Of a stretch of DNA of 43,226 bases, positions 32,023 to 40,523 are shown piece by piece (within the stretch, counting starts at the first letter, position 1; every line of letters begins with the position of its first letter). The translations under genes were made by a program, and so were the position numbers. This DNA comes from Paenibacillus elgii NBRC 100335. Its GTDB lineage: Bacteria; Bacillota; Bacilli; Paenibacillales; NBRC-103111. The notes beneath the pieces were generated by a model. The model was not told where the DNA came from. It saw nothing but the letters and a program-made list of their open reading frames with translations, and made no database searches. Location: the NCBI RefSeq assembly GCF_004000865.1, contig NZ_BIMB01000061.1, positions 1 through 43,226 of the forward strand. Reading direction: 5' to 3'.

Positions 32023-32529
32023 TCATTTATCCTTCTCCATCAAGCGCACATCCTCCCGGATCACCTGAAGCGGATTCCCCGCCACAAAGCTGTACGGCGC
32101 CACATCCCTATGCACAACCGAGCCCGCACCTACGACCGCGTGATCGCCAATCGTCACCCCGGGCAAAATCGTCGTATTCGCTCCGATCATCACATGAGAG
32201 CCGATCTTCACCCGCCCGAGCCGGTATTCCTTGATCAAATACTCATGTGTTAGAATCGTCGAATTGTAGCCGATAATCGTATTGTCTCCGACCTCGATCT
32301 TCTCCGGAAAAAACACATCCACCATCACCATCAACGCAAAGGAGGCATGCTCCCCTACCTTCATCCCAAGCACACGGCGGTAGATCCACCGTTTCAGCGG
32401 CAAGGAGGGGGCATATCTGGAAATTTGAATAAAAATAAAATTGCGGACCGCCTTGAAACGGCTGATCGTCTTATATACCTGCCACAGCGAATTCGGCCCT
32501 TCCACCGGATAGTTGTCCGTGTTTCTCAA
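32023..32529 (-). CDS. yvoF: Left-handed beta-helix (hexapeptide) acyltransferase, YvoF type
   Basis: 168 aa. Hexapeptide repeats span about 58-150 (IEVGDNTIIGYNSTI, VKIGSHVMIGANTTILPGVTIGDHAVVGAGSVV) with the usual trimer-forming pattern and the exit motif VAGNPLQVI. It resembles CoA-dependent O-acetyltransferases; the acceptor is unknown. TTG start (32527-32529) with a GAGGGG SD, 3 nt after the ppaX stop. Same hprK-lgt-ppaX-yvoF order as B. subtilis. Confidence 0.85.
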   Translation of the reverse strand: MRNTDNYPVEGPNSLWQVYKTISRFKAVRNFIFIQISRYAPSLPLKRWIYRRVLGMKVGEHASFALMVMVDVFFPEKIEVGDNTIIGYNSTILTHEYLIKEYRLGRVKIGSHVMIGANTTILPGVTIGDHAVVGAGSVVHRDVAPYSFVAGNPLQVIREDVRLMEKDK

Positions 32530-32532
32530 GCG

Positions 32533-33180
32533 CTACTTCCCCTCGATCCCGACGATCGGCACAATATCGCGCATATCTTGAATGATATGGGTCGGGTTGT
32601 ACTGTTTCAAATATTCGGTCCCTTTGAGCGACCAAGCGACCGCTACCGACGGAATACCCGCATTGTGCGCCGCTTCGATGTCGTAGTGGCTGTCGCCGAC
32701 CATTAGCGCGGACGAGAGGTCACCGCCGAGCTCCCGGACCGCTTTGTGAATCCCTTCCGGGTCCGGCTTCGCTTTCTCGACGTCGTCCACCGTTACGATC
32801 GTACCGAAATAGTCGTACAGCCCCATCAGCTTCAGTCCCATTTCCGTCGTCTGCCGGATTTTGCTAGTCACCACGCCCAGCTTGACCCCGGCGGCATGAA
32901 GCTTGGCCACCGTCTCGCGTACATAGGGAAATTCCCGCACCAGCTCGTCATGATGCGCAATGTTGAACGTCCGGTACTTTTGCACCAAATCGTCCACCTG
33001 CTCCCGTCCGGAGAAGAACACCATTTGCTCGATCAACGGCCGTCCCATGTTCGGAACAATATGCTCCCGGGTTACCGGCTCTGCGGTGATTCCCTCAAAC
33101 GTATGCAAGAACGACTGAATGATCAGCTCGTTCGTATCGACAATCGTTCCGTCCAGATCAAATAACACAGTTTGTATCAT
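32533..33180 (-). CDS. ppaX: Pyrophosphatase PpaX (HAD family)
   Basis: 215-aa HAD hydrolase. In B. subtilis it hydrolyses the pyrophosphate released by HPr phosphorylase acting on Ser46-phospho-HPr. HAD motif I FDLDGTIVDTNE (7-18), motif II VVTSK, motif III Lys in EKAKPDPEGI, motif IV VGDSHYDIEAA. ATG with an AAAGGAG SD, 4 nt after lgt. Being in the hprK operon supports the assignment over a general phosphoglycolate phosphatase. Confidence 0.92.
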   Translation of the reverse strand: MIQTVLFDLDGTIVDTNELIIQSFLHTFEGITAEPVTREHIVPNMGRPLIEQMVFFSGREQVDDLVQKYRTFNIAHHDELVREFPYVRETVAKLHAAGVKLGVVTSKIRQTTEMGLKLMGLYDYFGTIVTVDDVEKAKPDPEGIHKAVRELGGDLSSALMVGDSHYDIEAAHNAGIPSVAVAWSLKGTEYLKQYNPTHIIQDMRDIVPIVGIEGK

Positions 33181-33184
33181 GCTG

Positions 33185-34180
33185 CTACTCCTTTGCCTTT
33201 ACGTCTGCTTCCTTGCTGCCATCCGGCCGAGTGTCTACATTACCGGCTTCGCTAGCTTCCTCCGGGGCTTGTCCGATCCGTACAATCGGATCGCTATAAC
33301 GCTCCGAAGCTGCGCCCGTCCGGCGGCGAACGACGATAAGCGCAATCGCGGCCAGCACGATCAGCACCGCCAGAAGCTGCGAAATCCGCACGTTGCCTCC
33401 GTAGGTCATGAATCCGGGCTCGAAGCCGATAGCTTTCATCGGCGACCACATGCCGTTCATCAGCGCGGCCAGCCAGCTTGGTCCCGTAAAATCAAGACTG
33501 TCCGTCCGCAGGCCCTCTACGAAAAACCGCCCGATCGAATACCAAATGAAATAACTGAAGAAAAGCTCCCCCGCCCGCAAAAACGAACGCCGACGCAGCA
33601 CGAACAGCAGGAAGAGTCCTACGATGTTCCAAAGCGACTCATATAGAAACGTCGGATGGTAATACTGGCCTTCAATCAGCATTTGATTGACGAGCCAGTC
33701 CGGCAGATGCAGATTGTTCCTGAGGAACGACTCCGCCACCGGTCCGCCGTGCGCTTCCTGATTAATGAAGTTGCCCCAACGCCCGATCGCTTGTCCGATG
33801 ATTAAGCCCGGCGCGCAAATATCGGCAATACGCCAGAACGAATAACCTTTCCGCCGCACGTAAATGACCGCCGCGATAATGGCGCCGATCAACGCCCCGT
33901 AGATCGCAATACCACCTTCCCAAACGGCAAAAACTTTCCATAGATTATCTTGATAATCTTCCCATTTGAAAGCGACATAATAAATTCTTGCGCCAACGAT
34001 CGCCGACGGCACCCCGATCAACACCAGATCCATAAAGAAGTCCGGAGACATGCGGAACCGTTTGCCTTCTCGAATCGCGAGCAGCAGACCGACCAGCGCC
34101 GCCGTCCCCAAGATGATGCCGTACCAACGGACGCTCAGCGGACCGATCGCAAAAGCAATCGGATTAATCGCGAGAAACAT
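33185..34180 (-). CDS. lgt: Prolipoprotein diacylglyceryl transferase
   Basis: Membrane enzyme adding the diacylglyceryl group to the lipobox Cys of prolipoproteins. 331 aa with about seven hydrophobic segments. Lgt signature GRWGNFINQEAHGGP, the RWYG motif near residue 18, and HPTFLYESLWN. The last ~45 residues form a charged cytoplasmic tail (from about 285) longer than the family core. ATG with a GGAAGGAG SD. Second gene of hprK-lgt-ppaX-yvoF. Confidence 0.95.
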   Translation of the reverse strand: MFLAINPIAFAIGPLSVRWYGIILGTAALVGLLLAIREGKRFRMSPDFFMDLVLIGVPSAIVGARIYYVAFKWEDYQDNLWKVFAVWEGGIAIYGALIGAIIAAVIYVRRKGYSFWRIADICAPGLIIGQAIGRWGNFINQEAHGGPVAESFLRNNLHLPDWLVNQMLIEGQYYHPTFLYESLWNIVGLFLLFVLRRRSFLRAGELFFSYFIWYSIGRFFVEGLRTDSLDFTGPSWLAALMNGMWSPMKAIGFEPGFMTYGGNVRISQLLAVLIVLAAIALIVVRRRTGAASERYSDPIVRIGQAPEEASEAGNVDTRPDGSKEADVKAKE

Positions 34181-34234
34181 GCTTGTGACTCCTTCCTTAC
34201 GCCAAAATTATCCCCCTTCAAATCGGGGCTTCCC

Positions 34235-35173
34235 TTACAAATCGTCCATGTCCTCGGCCAGTGACTCGGTCAGCTTATTCGTAAACTGCAGGGCAGCGTT
34301 ATAGCCCATCCGTTTCAAGCGGAAGTTCATCGCCGCAACCTCAATAATAACCGCAAGATTTCGTCCCGGCCGCACCGGAACCGTTACAAGCGGTATGTTC
34401 GTATCGATAATCTGCGTCGTTTCCTCGTCCAGACCGAGCCGGTCGTACTGTTTGTCCTGCTGCCAAGTCTCCAGCTTGACGACGACCGATATTTTCTTCT
34501 CGGTACGCACCGCACCGGCGCCGAACAGCGTCATGACGTTAATGATCCCGATGCCGCGGATTTCAAGCAGGTGCCGGATTAATTCGGGCGCGTTGCCGAT
34601 CAGCTGATGGTCGGCCGTTTGACGGATTTCCACCGCATCGTCCGCGATCAGCCGGTGTCCCCGCTTCACCAGCTCCAATGCCGTCTCGCTTTTACCGATC
34701 CCGCTGGACCCGGAGATCAGCATACCGATACCGTATACATCAACCAGCACCCCATGAATCGTCGTCGTAGGGGCAAGGCGGTTTTCCAGAAAGTTCGTTA
34801 CGCGGCTGGCCAAAATCGTCGTCGCCATCGCCGTCCGAACGACCGTAATCTGATGTTCGTTGGCCGCGGCCAGCAGCTCGATCGGCGCGTCCATCCCGCG
34901 GCTGATAATAATGCAGGGCGTCTCCTCCGGCGCACACAGCCGGTGCATCCGGTCCATCCGCTCCTCCGACGACAATCCGTCGAAGAACGTCAGCTCCGTT
35001 TTGCCGAGAATTTGGACCCGGTCCGTCGGATGGAATTCGTAATATCCAGCCATCTCGAGCCCGGGACGGTACAAATCCGCCGTGACGATCGGACGCTTCA
35101 GTCCCTCTTCGCCGCAAATAATCTCCAGATGGAACTCTCTCACCAAATCCGATACTTTCACTTTTTTCGGCAT
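34235..35173 (-). CDS. hprK: HPr kinase/phosphorylase
   Basis: Bifunctional enzyme that phosphorylates Ser46 of HPr and Crh or removes the phosphate, driving CcpA-dependent carbon catabolite control. 312 aa: N-terminal domain to about 130, His140 (IHGVLVDVYG), Walker A GSSGIGKS at 155-162 (Lys161), Asp178-Asp179 (LIADDAVEI), and the signature LLEIRGIGIINVMTLFGAGAV at about 202-222. Its likely substrate, the His15/Ser46 protein, is encoded at 15077-15346 in this window. The 54 bp to lgt hold a weak CCCC/GGGG hairpin (34212-34228). Confidence 0.96.
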   Translation of the reverse strand: MPKKVKVSDLVREFHLEIICGEEGLKRPIVTADLYRPGLEMAGYYEFHPTDRVQILGKTELTFFDGLSSEERMDRMHRLCAPEETPCIIISRGMDAPIELLAAANEHQITVVRTAMATTILASRVTNFLENRLAPTTTIHGVLVDVYGIGMLISGSSGIGKSETALELVKRGHRLIADDAVEIRQTADHQLIGNAPELIRHLLEIRGIGIINVMTLFGAGAVRTEKKISVVVKLETWQQDKQYDRLGLDEETTQIIDTNIPLVTVPVRPGRNLAVIIEVAAMNFRLKRMGYNAALQFTNKLTESLAEDMDDL

Positions 35174-35206
35174 CGTGATCTTTCTCCTTTTTATCCCATT
35201 ATCCTC

Positions 35207-35235
35207 ATCCTAAAGGAATCAGTCGCATAAATCAA
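35207..35235 (-). promoter_or_regulatory. Possible promoter of hprK-lgt-ppaX-yvoF
   Basis: Minus strand TTGATT (plus 35230-35235), 17-nt spacer, TAGGAT (plus 35207-35212). The -35 overlaps the stop codon of the LysR gene. Moderate match. Confidence 0.4.
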
Positions 35236-36128
35236 CCGGAAGAGGCCGTGCGAAGCCCTCTCACCTGCTGGACGAAACGATCCAGCGCAAGCGTGCCCGC
35301 CCGCTCCTCGCCTTGGATCAGCGACAACAAACGGGTCAACCGCTGGCCCCGAATCCGCAGCTCCTTCAGCTCCTCCGTCGCCAGCATCCGACCTACGGTC
35401 CAGCGCGACAGTACGGCAATGCCAAGTCCGGCCGCCACCGTCTCTTTGACGCCCTGCGTACTGCTCAATACATAGGCCCGCTGCACCCGTAGTCCCCACT
35501 CGCGGATCAGCCGGTCGCTGTAGGCCCGGGTACCGGAGCCGACCTCGCGGAAGATCCAGACTTGATCCTGCAGTGCCTCCGGCGTCACTTCCCGGTACGC
35601 CGCAAGCGGATGGCCTGCCGGGACGGCCACGATCATCTCGTCCTCCATGAACGTCTCCGAGCGAATCCCCGACCGCTGCAGCTCTCCTTCGACCAGCCCG
35701 ACCTCCAGCTCATGCGCTTGCACGAGCCGCTCGATTTCATCCGTATTGCCGACAGTGACCTGTACCTCCACCCCCGGATACAGCCGCGCATAGCTCGCCA
35801 GCAGCTTGGGCAGAAGAAACTCACCGATCGTAAAGCTTGCCCCGACGCTCAAACTGCCGGAAACGACCTGGTTCAGCCTGTCGATCTCATGCTTCGCCGT
35901 CTCGTATTGCTGCAGTATCGCCTTCGCTTGACGATACAGGATTTCCCCCGCCTCCGTCAGCTTCACCCGCTTCGACGAACGATGAAGCAGCTTCGTCCCG
36001 AACTCGTTTTCCAAGCTGCGGATATGCATGCTGACCCCCGGCTGAGACAAGTGCAGCAGCTCCGCGGCACGTGAAAAATGCTGCAGCTCCGCCACGGTCA
36101 CAAACACTTTCAATTGCTCGATGCTCAT
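35232..36128 (-). CDS. LysR-family transcriptional regulator, CysL/YeiE-like
   Basis: 298 aa. N-terminal winged HTH (2-60; FSRAAELLHLSQPGVSMHIRSLENEFGTKLLHR) and the periplasmic-binding-type effector domain from about 90 (GSLSVGASFTIGEFLLPKLLASYARLYPGVEVQVTVGNT). The SFTIGEFLLP stretch is typical of the CysL/YeiE branch, some members of which control sulfur or selenium metabolism; the target here is not evident from neighbours. Start ATG 36126-36128 with GAGGAG; a GTG four codons upstream overlaps that SD. Confidence 0.85.
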   Translation of the reverse strand: MSIEQLKVFVTVAELQHFSRAAELLHLSQPGVSMHIRSLENEFGTKLLHRSSKRVKLTEAGEILYRQAKAILQQYETAKHEIDRLNQVVSGSLSVGASFTIGEFLLPKLLASYARLYPGVEVQVTVGNTDEIERLVQAHELEVGLVEGELQRSGIRSETFMEDEMIVAVPAGHPLAAYREVTPEALQDQVWIFREVGSGTRAYSDRLIREWGLRVQRAYVLSSTQGVKETVAAGLGIAVLSRWTVGRMLATEELKELRIRGQRLTRLLSLIQGEERAGTLALDRFVQQVRGLRTASSG

Positions 36129-36246
36129 GAATCTCCTCACTTCCTGGTTCTTCGTACAGCCGCACTGTCCCGACGAACCCTTCCTTCGTTGAGGCTACGC
36201 CTAGCATATCGCGATTTCCCTTCCAATGCCAGCCGTCAGCCGCAGC

Positions 36247-36279
36247 AAAAAAGGCCAGCCCGTCAGGACTGACCTTTTA
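36247..36279 (-). terminator. Terminator of the msmX-type gene
   Basis: AAAAGGTCAG / CTGGCCTTTT stem with one G-U pair and a ~10-nt loop. The T-run on the minus strand (A36247-36252) follows. About 17 nt after the stop at 36296. Confidence 0.78.
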
Positions 36280-36295
36280 TTCCGTTCGATCCGCA

Positions 36296-37420
36296 TTAAG
36301 CGTTCAGCAAAATGGAATTCGTCGTATCTTTATCGAAGAAGTGAACTTTGTTCATGTCCACAGCGAGCTTCACGTTGGAGCCTTCTTTGGCGTTCGAGCG
36401 GCCGTCTACACGAACAACGGCCATTTGGCTGCCGATTCCGCTAAGGTGCAAGAGCATTTCATGACCAAGGTTCTCCGCCACTTCGACATGAGCGTTGATG
36501 ATGGTGTTCGGAGAAGCTTCCATAAAGATCGCTTCCTCGTGGAAATCTTCCGGACGTACGCCCAGCACGACTTCCTTGCCGGCATAGCCTTTTTCGCGGA
36601 GGATTTTGGCTTTGCCTTCCGGTACTTCGACATTAAAGCCCGATGCTTTAAAGTACAAGCTGCCGCCTTGCTCAGCGAATCCGCCGTGCACGAAGTTCAT
36701 GGACGGGGAACCGATAAAGCCGGCTACGAACATGTTCACCGGATAGTTGTAAATCTCCTCCGGAGATGCCGCTTGTTGAATGATGCCTTTATCCATAACG
36801 ACGATCCGGTCGCCCATCGTCATCGCTTCCGTTTGGTCATGCGTTACGTAGATGGTCGTCGTTTCGAGACGTTTTACGAGCTTCGTGATTTCGGCGCGCA
36901 TTTGTACGCGCAGCTTTGCGTCCAAGTTGGACAACGGTTCGTCCATCAGGAACACTTGCGGCTCGCGGACAATCGCCCGGCCCAAGGCAACGCGCTGACG
37001 CTGACCGCCGGAGAGCGCCTTCGGCTTGCGGTCGAGCAAATGCTCGATATCGAGAATTTTAGCCGCTTCGCGCACGCGGGCGTCGATGTCGGCTTTTTTG
37101 AATTTACGCAGTTTCAAACCGAATGCCATGTTTTGATACACGTTCATATGGGGATACAAAGCGTAGGATTGGAATACCATCGCAATATCGCGGTCTTTCG
37201 GAGCGACGTCGTTCACGAGACGGTCGCCGATATACAGTTCGCCTTCCGTGATTTCCTCCAACCCGGCGATCATCCGCAGCGTCGTGGATTTACCACAGCC
37301 GGAAGCGCCTACCAGAACCAAAAATTCCTTATCCTGAATATCGAGATGGAAGTCTTTCACCGTAGCTTCTTCTGCGCCCGGATATTTTTTGACGATGTGG
37401 TTCAAACGTACACCTGCCAT
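36296..37420 (-). CDS. msmX: Carbohydrate ABC transporter ATP-binding protein, MsmX/UgpC family
   Basis: 374-aa ATPase that can energise several sugar importers encoded elsewhere. Walker A GASGCGKST at 38-46, Q-loop FQSYALYPHM, signature LSGGQRQRVALGRAIV, Walker B VFLMDEPLSNLD, H-switch VTHDQTEAMTMGDR, then the C-terminal OB/TOBE regulatory region (GVRPEDF and AENLGHEMLLHL). It stands alone without permease genes, as msmX does in B. subtilis, where it is a shared ATPase. ATG with an AGGGGG SD. Confidence 0.92.
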   Translation of the reverse strand: MAGVRLNHIVKKYPGAEEATVKDFHLDIQDKEFLVLVGASGCGKSTTLRMIAGLEEITEGELYIGDRLVNDVAPKDRDIAMVFQSYALYPHMNVYQNMAFGLKLRKFKKADIDARVREAAKILDIEHLLDRKPKALSGGQRQRVALGRAIVREPQVFLMDEPLSNLDAKLRVQMRAEITKLVKRLETTTIYVTHDQTEAMTMGDRIVVMDKGIIQQAASPEEIYNYPVNMFVAGFIGSPSMNFVHGGFAEQGGSLYFKASGFNVEVPEGKAKILREKGYAGKEVVLGVRPEDFHEEAIFMEASPNTIINAHVEVAENLGHEMLLHLSGIGSQMAVVRVDGRSNAKEGSNVKLAVDMNKVHFFDKDTTNSILLNA

Positions 37421-37462
37421 GATTGATTCCCCCTACGAATTAGTATCGTGTTCATTGGTTAA

Positions 37463-37492
37463 ATCATACCGTAACAAGGCGTATCATGACTA
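37463..37492 (-). promoter_or_regulatory. Possible promoter of msmX
   Basis: Minus strand TAGTCA (plus 37487-37492), 18-nt spacer, TATGAT (plus 37463-37468), about 45 nt before the start codon. Confidence 0.4.
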
Positions 37493-37513
37493 TGCACAAT
37501 CTCTACAAAAAAA

Positions 37514-38629
37514 TTACTTTCTTTTCGTTACTTTGTACAATAGCATGGCAATCTTCACAAGCACGGCGTTGTTGAACGTCCGCACGTCCAATCCCGTCTC
37601 GTGCTTGAATTTGTCCAAGCGGTACAACAGCGTGTTGCGGTGGATATACAGCTTTTTAGCCGTCTCGCTGACGTTGCAGTCCAGCTGGAAAAACTGTTCG
37701 AGCGTCGTCATTGTCTCCGCATCGAACGCCACGTCGAGCCGTTTCAGCACGTGCTCCAGAAAGCTCGCCTTCTCCGCTTCCGGCACCACATGCACCAGCC
37801 TTTCCAGCTGGAGCTCCCATGGCAAATGCATGTTGCTGCCCACATGATACGTGCGTCCCAGCATCATCGTCTCCCTGAGCTGAAGCACCGCGGCATATAA
37901 CGACTTCGCCGGCATAATCGGGTAGTGGATGGCCAGATGGCACTCGCCTACCCATTCGTTCTCGAGCATTTCGTGCAAGCCGTAGCCGACGGCTGCGAGC
38001 CGGTCTTCCAGCGTTTCGCCGTCCGAGTCTTCCTTATCGTCACCGGAATCCATCGACATGATTTTCTCCGAGCCGAGGATGAGCCACTCCTTATCCGTCA
38101 GAGGAATCAAGGTCATATCCGCATCGAAGAACGATTCCAGCAGCTTCTTCAGCTCCCGGTCGTGCGCCCGCCGTGAGGTTGTGTAATCCCCATACAACAG
38201 CAGCGGAATTTTCTTGGAGTAAAGCGACAATTGCGTCACCAGAGCATCGGGCATCTCGGCCTGCGTCAAGCCGAGCTCCTGCTGCGTGCGGAGCCAATCG
38301 CGCACCATCCCCGCTTTGCGCTCCTCCTCGTTGACGAGCGACAGAGGCTCTTTATCCTGCGTTTTGCGGCTTTCCAGCGTAAGCTCCACGAGCCGCCGCT
38401 CCACAGGCGATACGGCATCTGCCTGTATGGTCAGAAGCAGCGCCTCCTGCCCTTCTTTTTGCGCCAAAAAAAGAAGCCTGCCCTCTCTAATCAAGCTTCC
38501 GCCTTCGCCCCCCGGCTCAGCCTTATGCTTCTCCGCTTCGTGCCGCCACGCGTCCCATGCCCATCTGGTGGTTTGAACCGGGGTATTCAATATGGCTTCA
38601 AGCTGCTCCCTCACTTGTTCCCAATCCAT
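37514..38629 (-). CDS. CdaR/PucR-type transcriptional regulator
   Basis: 371 aa. Unrecognised N-terminal half with an acidic stretch (about 195-210) and a C-terminal PucR/CdaR helix-turn-helix at 313-371 (CNVSETAKKLYIHRNTLLYRLDKFKHETG). CdaR-type regulators often respond to sugar diacids or other carboxylates. It is transcribed away from the larA-GMC operon on the other strand, so it is the natural candidate for its regulator. ATG with a GAGGAG SD; an extended -10 promoter lies at 38687-38695. Confidence 0.82.
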   Translation of the reverse strand: MDWEQVREQLEAILNTPVQTTRWAWDAWRHEAEKHKAEPGGEGGSLIREGRLLFLAQKEGQEALLLTIQADAVSPVERRLVELTLESRKTQDKEPLSLVNEEERKAGMVRDWLRTQQELGLTQAEMPDALVTQLSLYSKKIPLLLYGDYTTSRRAHDRELKKLLESFFDADMTLIPLTDKEWLILGSEKIMSMDSGDDKEDSDGETLEDRLAAVGYGLHEMLENEWVGECHLAIHYPIMPAKSLYAAVLQLRETMMLGRTYHVGSNMHLPWELQLERLVHVVPEAEKASFLEHVLKRLDVAFDAETMTTLEQFFQLDCNVSETAKKLYIHRNTLLYRLDKFKHETGLDVRTFNNAVLVKIAMLLYKVTKRK

Positions 38630-38670
38630 CTCCTCGCTCCCAACCTTTTGTCTGTATTAACTGCATTAAC

Positions 38671-38680
38671 TAACTAGTTA
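38671..38680. promoter_or_regulatory. Palindrome TAACTAGTTA in the cdaR-larA intergenic region
   Basis: Perfect 10-bp palindrome just downstream of the predicted cdaR start site, preceded by two further ATTAACT/TTAACT half-like repeats (38656-38671). Candidate operator. The rest of 38630-38851 holds the cdaR -10 and no clear larA promoter. Confidence 0.35.
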
Positions 38681-38686
38681 CCATCT

Positions 38687-38695
38687 ATTGTATCA
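38687..38695 (-). promoter_or_regulatory. Extended -10 promoter of the CdaR-type gene
   Basis: Minus strand TGATACAAT (TGn plus TACAAT). No good -35 at 17 nt. About 60 nt before the start codon. Confidence 0.5.
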
Positions 38696-38851
38696 CAATC
38701 AGGCCCAGGAACCGCAAGAAAAGGAACTGCCTCAGGACGTAAATCATTAATCGCGTTTAGCTGTGGATAAGAGATTAAGATACGGTAATAATAACAATGA
38801 ATTTTCCATCCTCATCCATTGTTAATCTGCAAGAGGAAGGAGGCCTGTGCC

Positions 38852-40105
38852 ATTCCCGAGCTGCGTTATGGCTGCACCACCGTCTCGCTGGAACTGCCTC
38901 CGGGCAGGACGTACGATACCTTGATGTACGGGCTCGAAGCTGTAGAGACGTCTCCCGAATTGTCCCAAAGCCGGATTCGCGAAGCATTGGCGGCGCCTAT
39001 CGGGGCAGAGAGGCTTCGCGAGCTTGCCAGGGGCAAGAGCCGAGCCGTTATTCTGGTCAGCGACGGTACTCGTTTGTGCCCGACTGGGCTGCTTTTGCCA
39101 CCGCTGCTGGAAGAGCTTAACGTGGCTGGTCTTGACGACGATCAAGTCGATATTGTCGTAGCGCTCGGCGCCCATCGCAAGCACACGCCCGACGAATTGA
39201 AACGGCTGGTCGGCGCAGAAGTCTACGCGAGAGTACGCGTGCATAATCATTCGGCCGAACCCGAGGATTGCATTTATATGGAGACAACGTCGCTAGGCAC
39301 TCCGGTCGAGCTCAACCGCATGGTCGCCGAAACGCCGCTGCGCATTGCTACGGGCAATATCGAGCCGCATGCGATGGTAGGCATCTCCGGTGGCGTCAAA
39401 GCGCTCGTACCTGGGGTGGCATCCAAACGCACGATAGAAAGCCACCATGCGTTATCCTTAACGTATAAGGCCGTTCCCGGTAGCCCGATTAATCCGCTGC
39501 ACCTCGATTTGGAGGAAGCCGAGCGGCTCGTTCCGATCCATTTCCTGCTCAATGTGATCGTCGACCACAACCGTCATGTGCTGAAAGCCATAGCCGGACA
39601 TATCGCGGAAGCCCATCGGAAAGGAGCCGAATTTGCCGCCGCTTGGTTTACCCGGCAAGTAACCGAACTGTACGATGTCATCGCCGTGTCGGCCGGGGGG
39701 GCTCCGAAAGATTTGCAAATGTATCAAGCTTTAAAGGCGCTCCGCAATGCCGCCGCTTTCGTAAAGCCCGGAGGCACCCTGCTTCTTGTGGCGGAGTGTC
39801 CCGAAGGGATGGGAAACGGCCTGTTTCAGCATTGGATCGAGACGGTGGGCGACCGTCGAAAAATGACGGACAAGCTGCGGGAACGATTCGTACTGGGTGC
39901 CCACAAAATTTTGCATGTGGACGAAGTCCTATCGTGCGCCCGGGTATTCATCCATTCCTCATTGCCTCGCCACTTGATTGAATTGCTGGGCTTTTATCCG
40001 GCCGACGATTTGAGCGCTACGGCTCAAGCTCTGCTGCAAGACCCCAATGCGAAGCTGGCTCTCATGCCGTTCGGCTCGTTAACCTATCCGCGTCATCACC
40101 GCTAA
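38852..40105 (+). CDS. LarA-like nickel-dependent racemase/epimerase, probable AUU start
   Basis: 417 aa in the lactate racemase (LarA) family, which uses a nickel-pincer nucleotide cofactor to racemise or epimerise 2-hydroxyacids. Counting from ATT 38852-38854: Asp71/Arg74 (SDGTR), His108 (GAHRKHTPDE), His173 (NIEPHAMVG), cofactor Lys183 (SGGVKALVPG) and His198/199 (TIESHH). These fall within one or two residues of the published LarA positions (72, 75, 108, 174, 184, 200). AAGGAGG lies exactly 8 nt before the ATT, and no in-frame ATG/GTG is near; a TTG 33 nt upstream has no SD. Homologues act on lactate, malate and sugar acids, so the substrate is open. First gene of a four-gene operon. The cofactor genes larB/C/E are not in the window. 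Confidence 0.85.
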   Translation: MPELRYGCTTVSLELPPGRTYDTLMYGLEAVETSPELSQSRIREALAAPIGAERLRELARGKSRAVILVSDGTRLCPTGLLLPPLLEELNVAGLDDDQVDIVVALGAHRKHTPDELKRLVGAEVYARVRVHNHSAEPEDCIYMETTSLGTPVELNRMVAETPLRIATGNIEPHAMVGISGGVKALVPGVASKRTIESHHALSLTYKAVPGSPINPLHLDLEEAERLVPIHFLLNVIVDHNRHVLKAIAGHIAEAHRKGAEFAAAWFTRQVTELYDVIAVSAGGAPKDLQMYQALKALRNAAAFVKPGGTLLLVAECPEGMGNGLFQHWIETVGDRRKMTDKLRERFVLGAHKILHVDEVLSCARVFIHSSLPRHLIELLGFYPADDLSATAQALLQDPNAKLALMPFGSLTYPRHHR

Positions 40106-40126
40106 CAGAAACGGAGGAAGAATCGT

Positions 40127-40519
40127 ATGAACTGGATCGGATGGCCCATGGCACGCGTCGTTTTTTTGTTCGTGGGCGTCGCTTTTTTTGCCATTTGGAT
40201 ACAAGTGACCATTTCACATTACCGTCAAAACTTTCACCATAAAGCCATGTGGGTTCCCGTCGTCTCTGCCCCTATCTTCAGCCTGCTTGCCGTATTGCTT
40301 GCCTATTACCGGCTGGATTGGCTGCTTTACCTTTTTTCCTATCTTATGTGGTTCGGCGTTGTTGCAGGCGGCATCGGGTTTTACTTTCATTTCCACGGGG
40401 TAGGCGTTCGCGTCGGCGGCTATACGATGCGCAACTTTCTTGTCGGTCCTCCTGTCGTGCTTCCGGTCCTGTTCAGCGCTTTGAGTGTCCTTGGGCTTCT
40501 CGCCTATTATTGGAGGTAG
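40127..40519 (+). CDS. Four-helix integral membrane protein of unknown function
   Basis: 130 aa, nearly all membrane: hydrophobic segments at about 10-29, 44-61, 65-87 and 104-128, with short polar loops (HYRQNFHHKA, and HFHGVGVRVGGYTM at 88-101, rich in His). ATG at 40127 with GGAGGAAG upstream. It lies 21 nt after larA and 4 nt before the subunit-3-like gene, so it is firmly inside the operon. It may anchor the flavoprotein or carry electrons or quinone. I recognise no family, and no c-type haem motif is present. Confidence 0.7.
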   Translation: MNWIGWPMARVVFLFVGVAFFAIWIQVTISHYRQNFHHKAMWVPVVSAPIFSLLAVLLAYYRLDWLLYLFSYLMWFGVVAGGIGFYFHFHGVGVRVGGYTMRNFLVGPPVVLPVLFSALSVLGLLAYYWR

Positions 40520-40523
40520 AACG

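Noticed and set aside
34204..34228. Hairpin CCCC/GGGG between hprK and lgt as a terminator
   Set aside because: Short stem, no clean T-run, and the two genes belong to a conserved operon.
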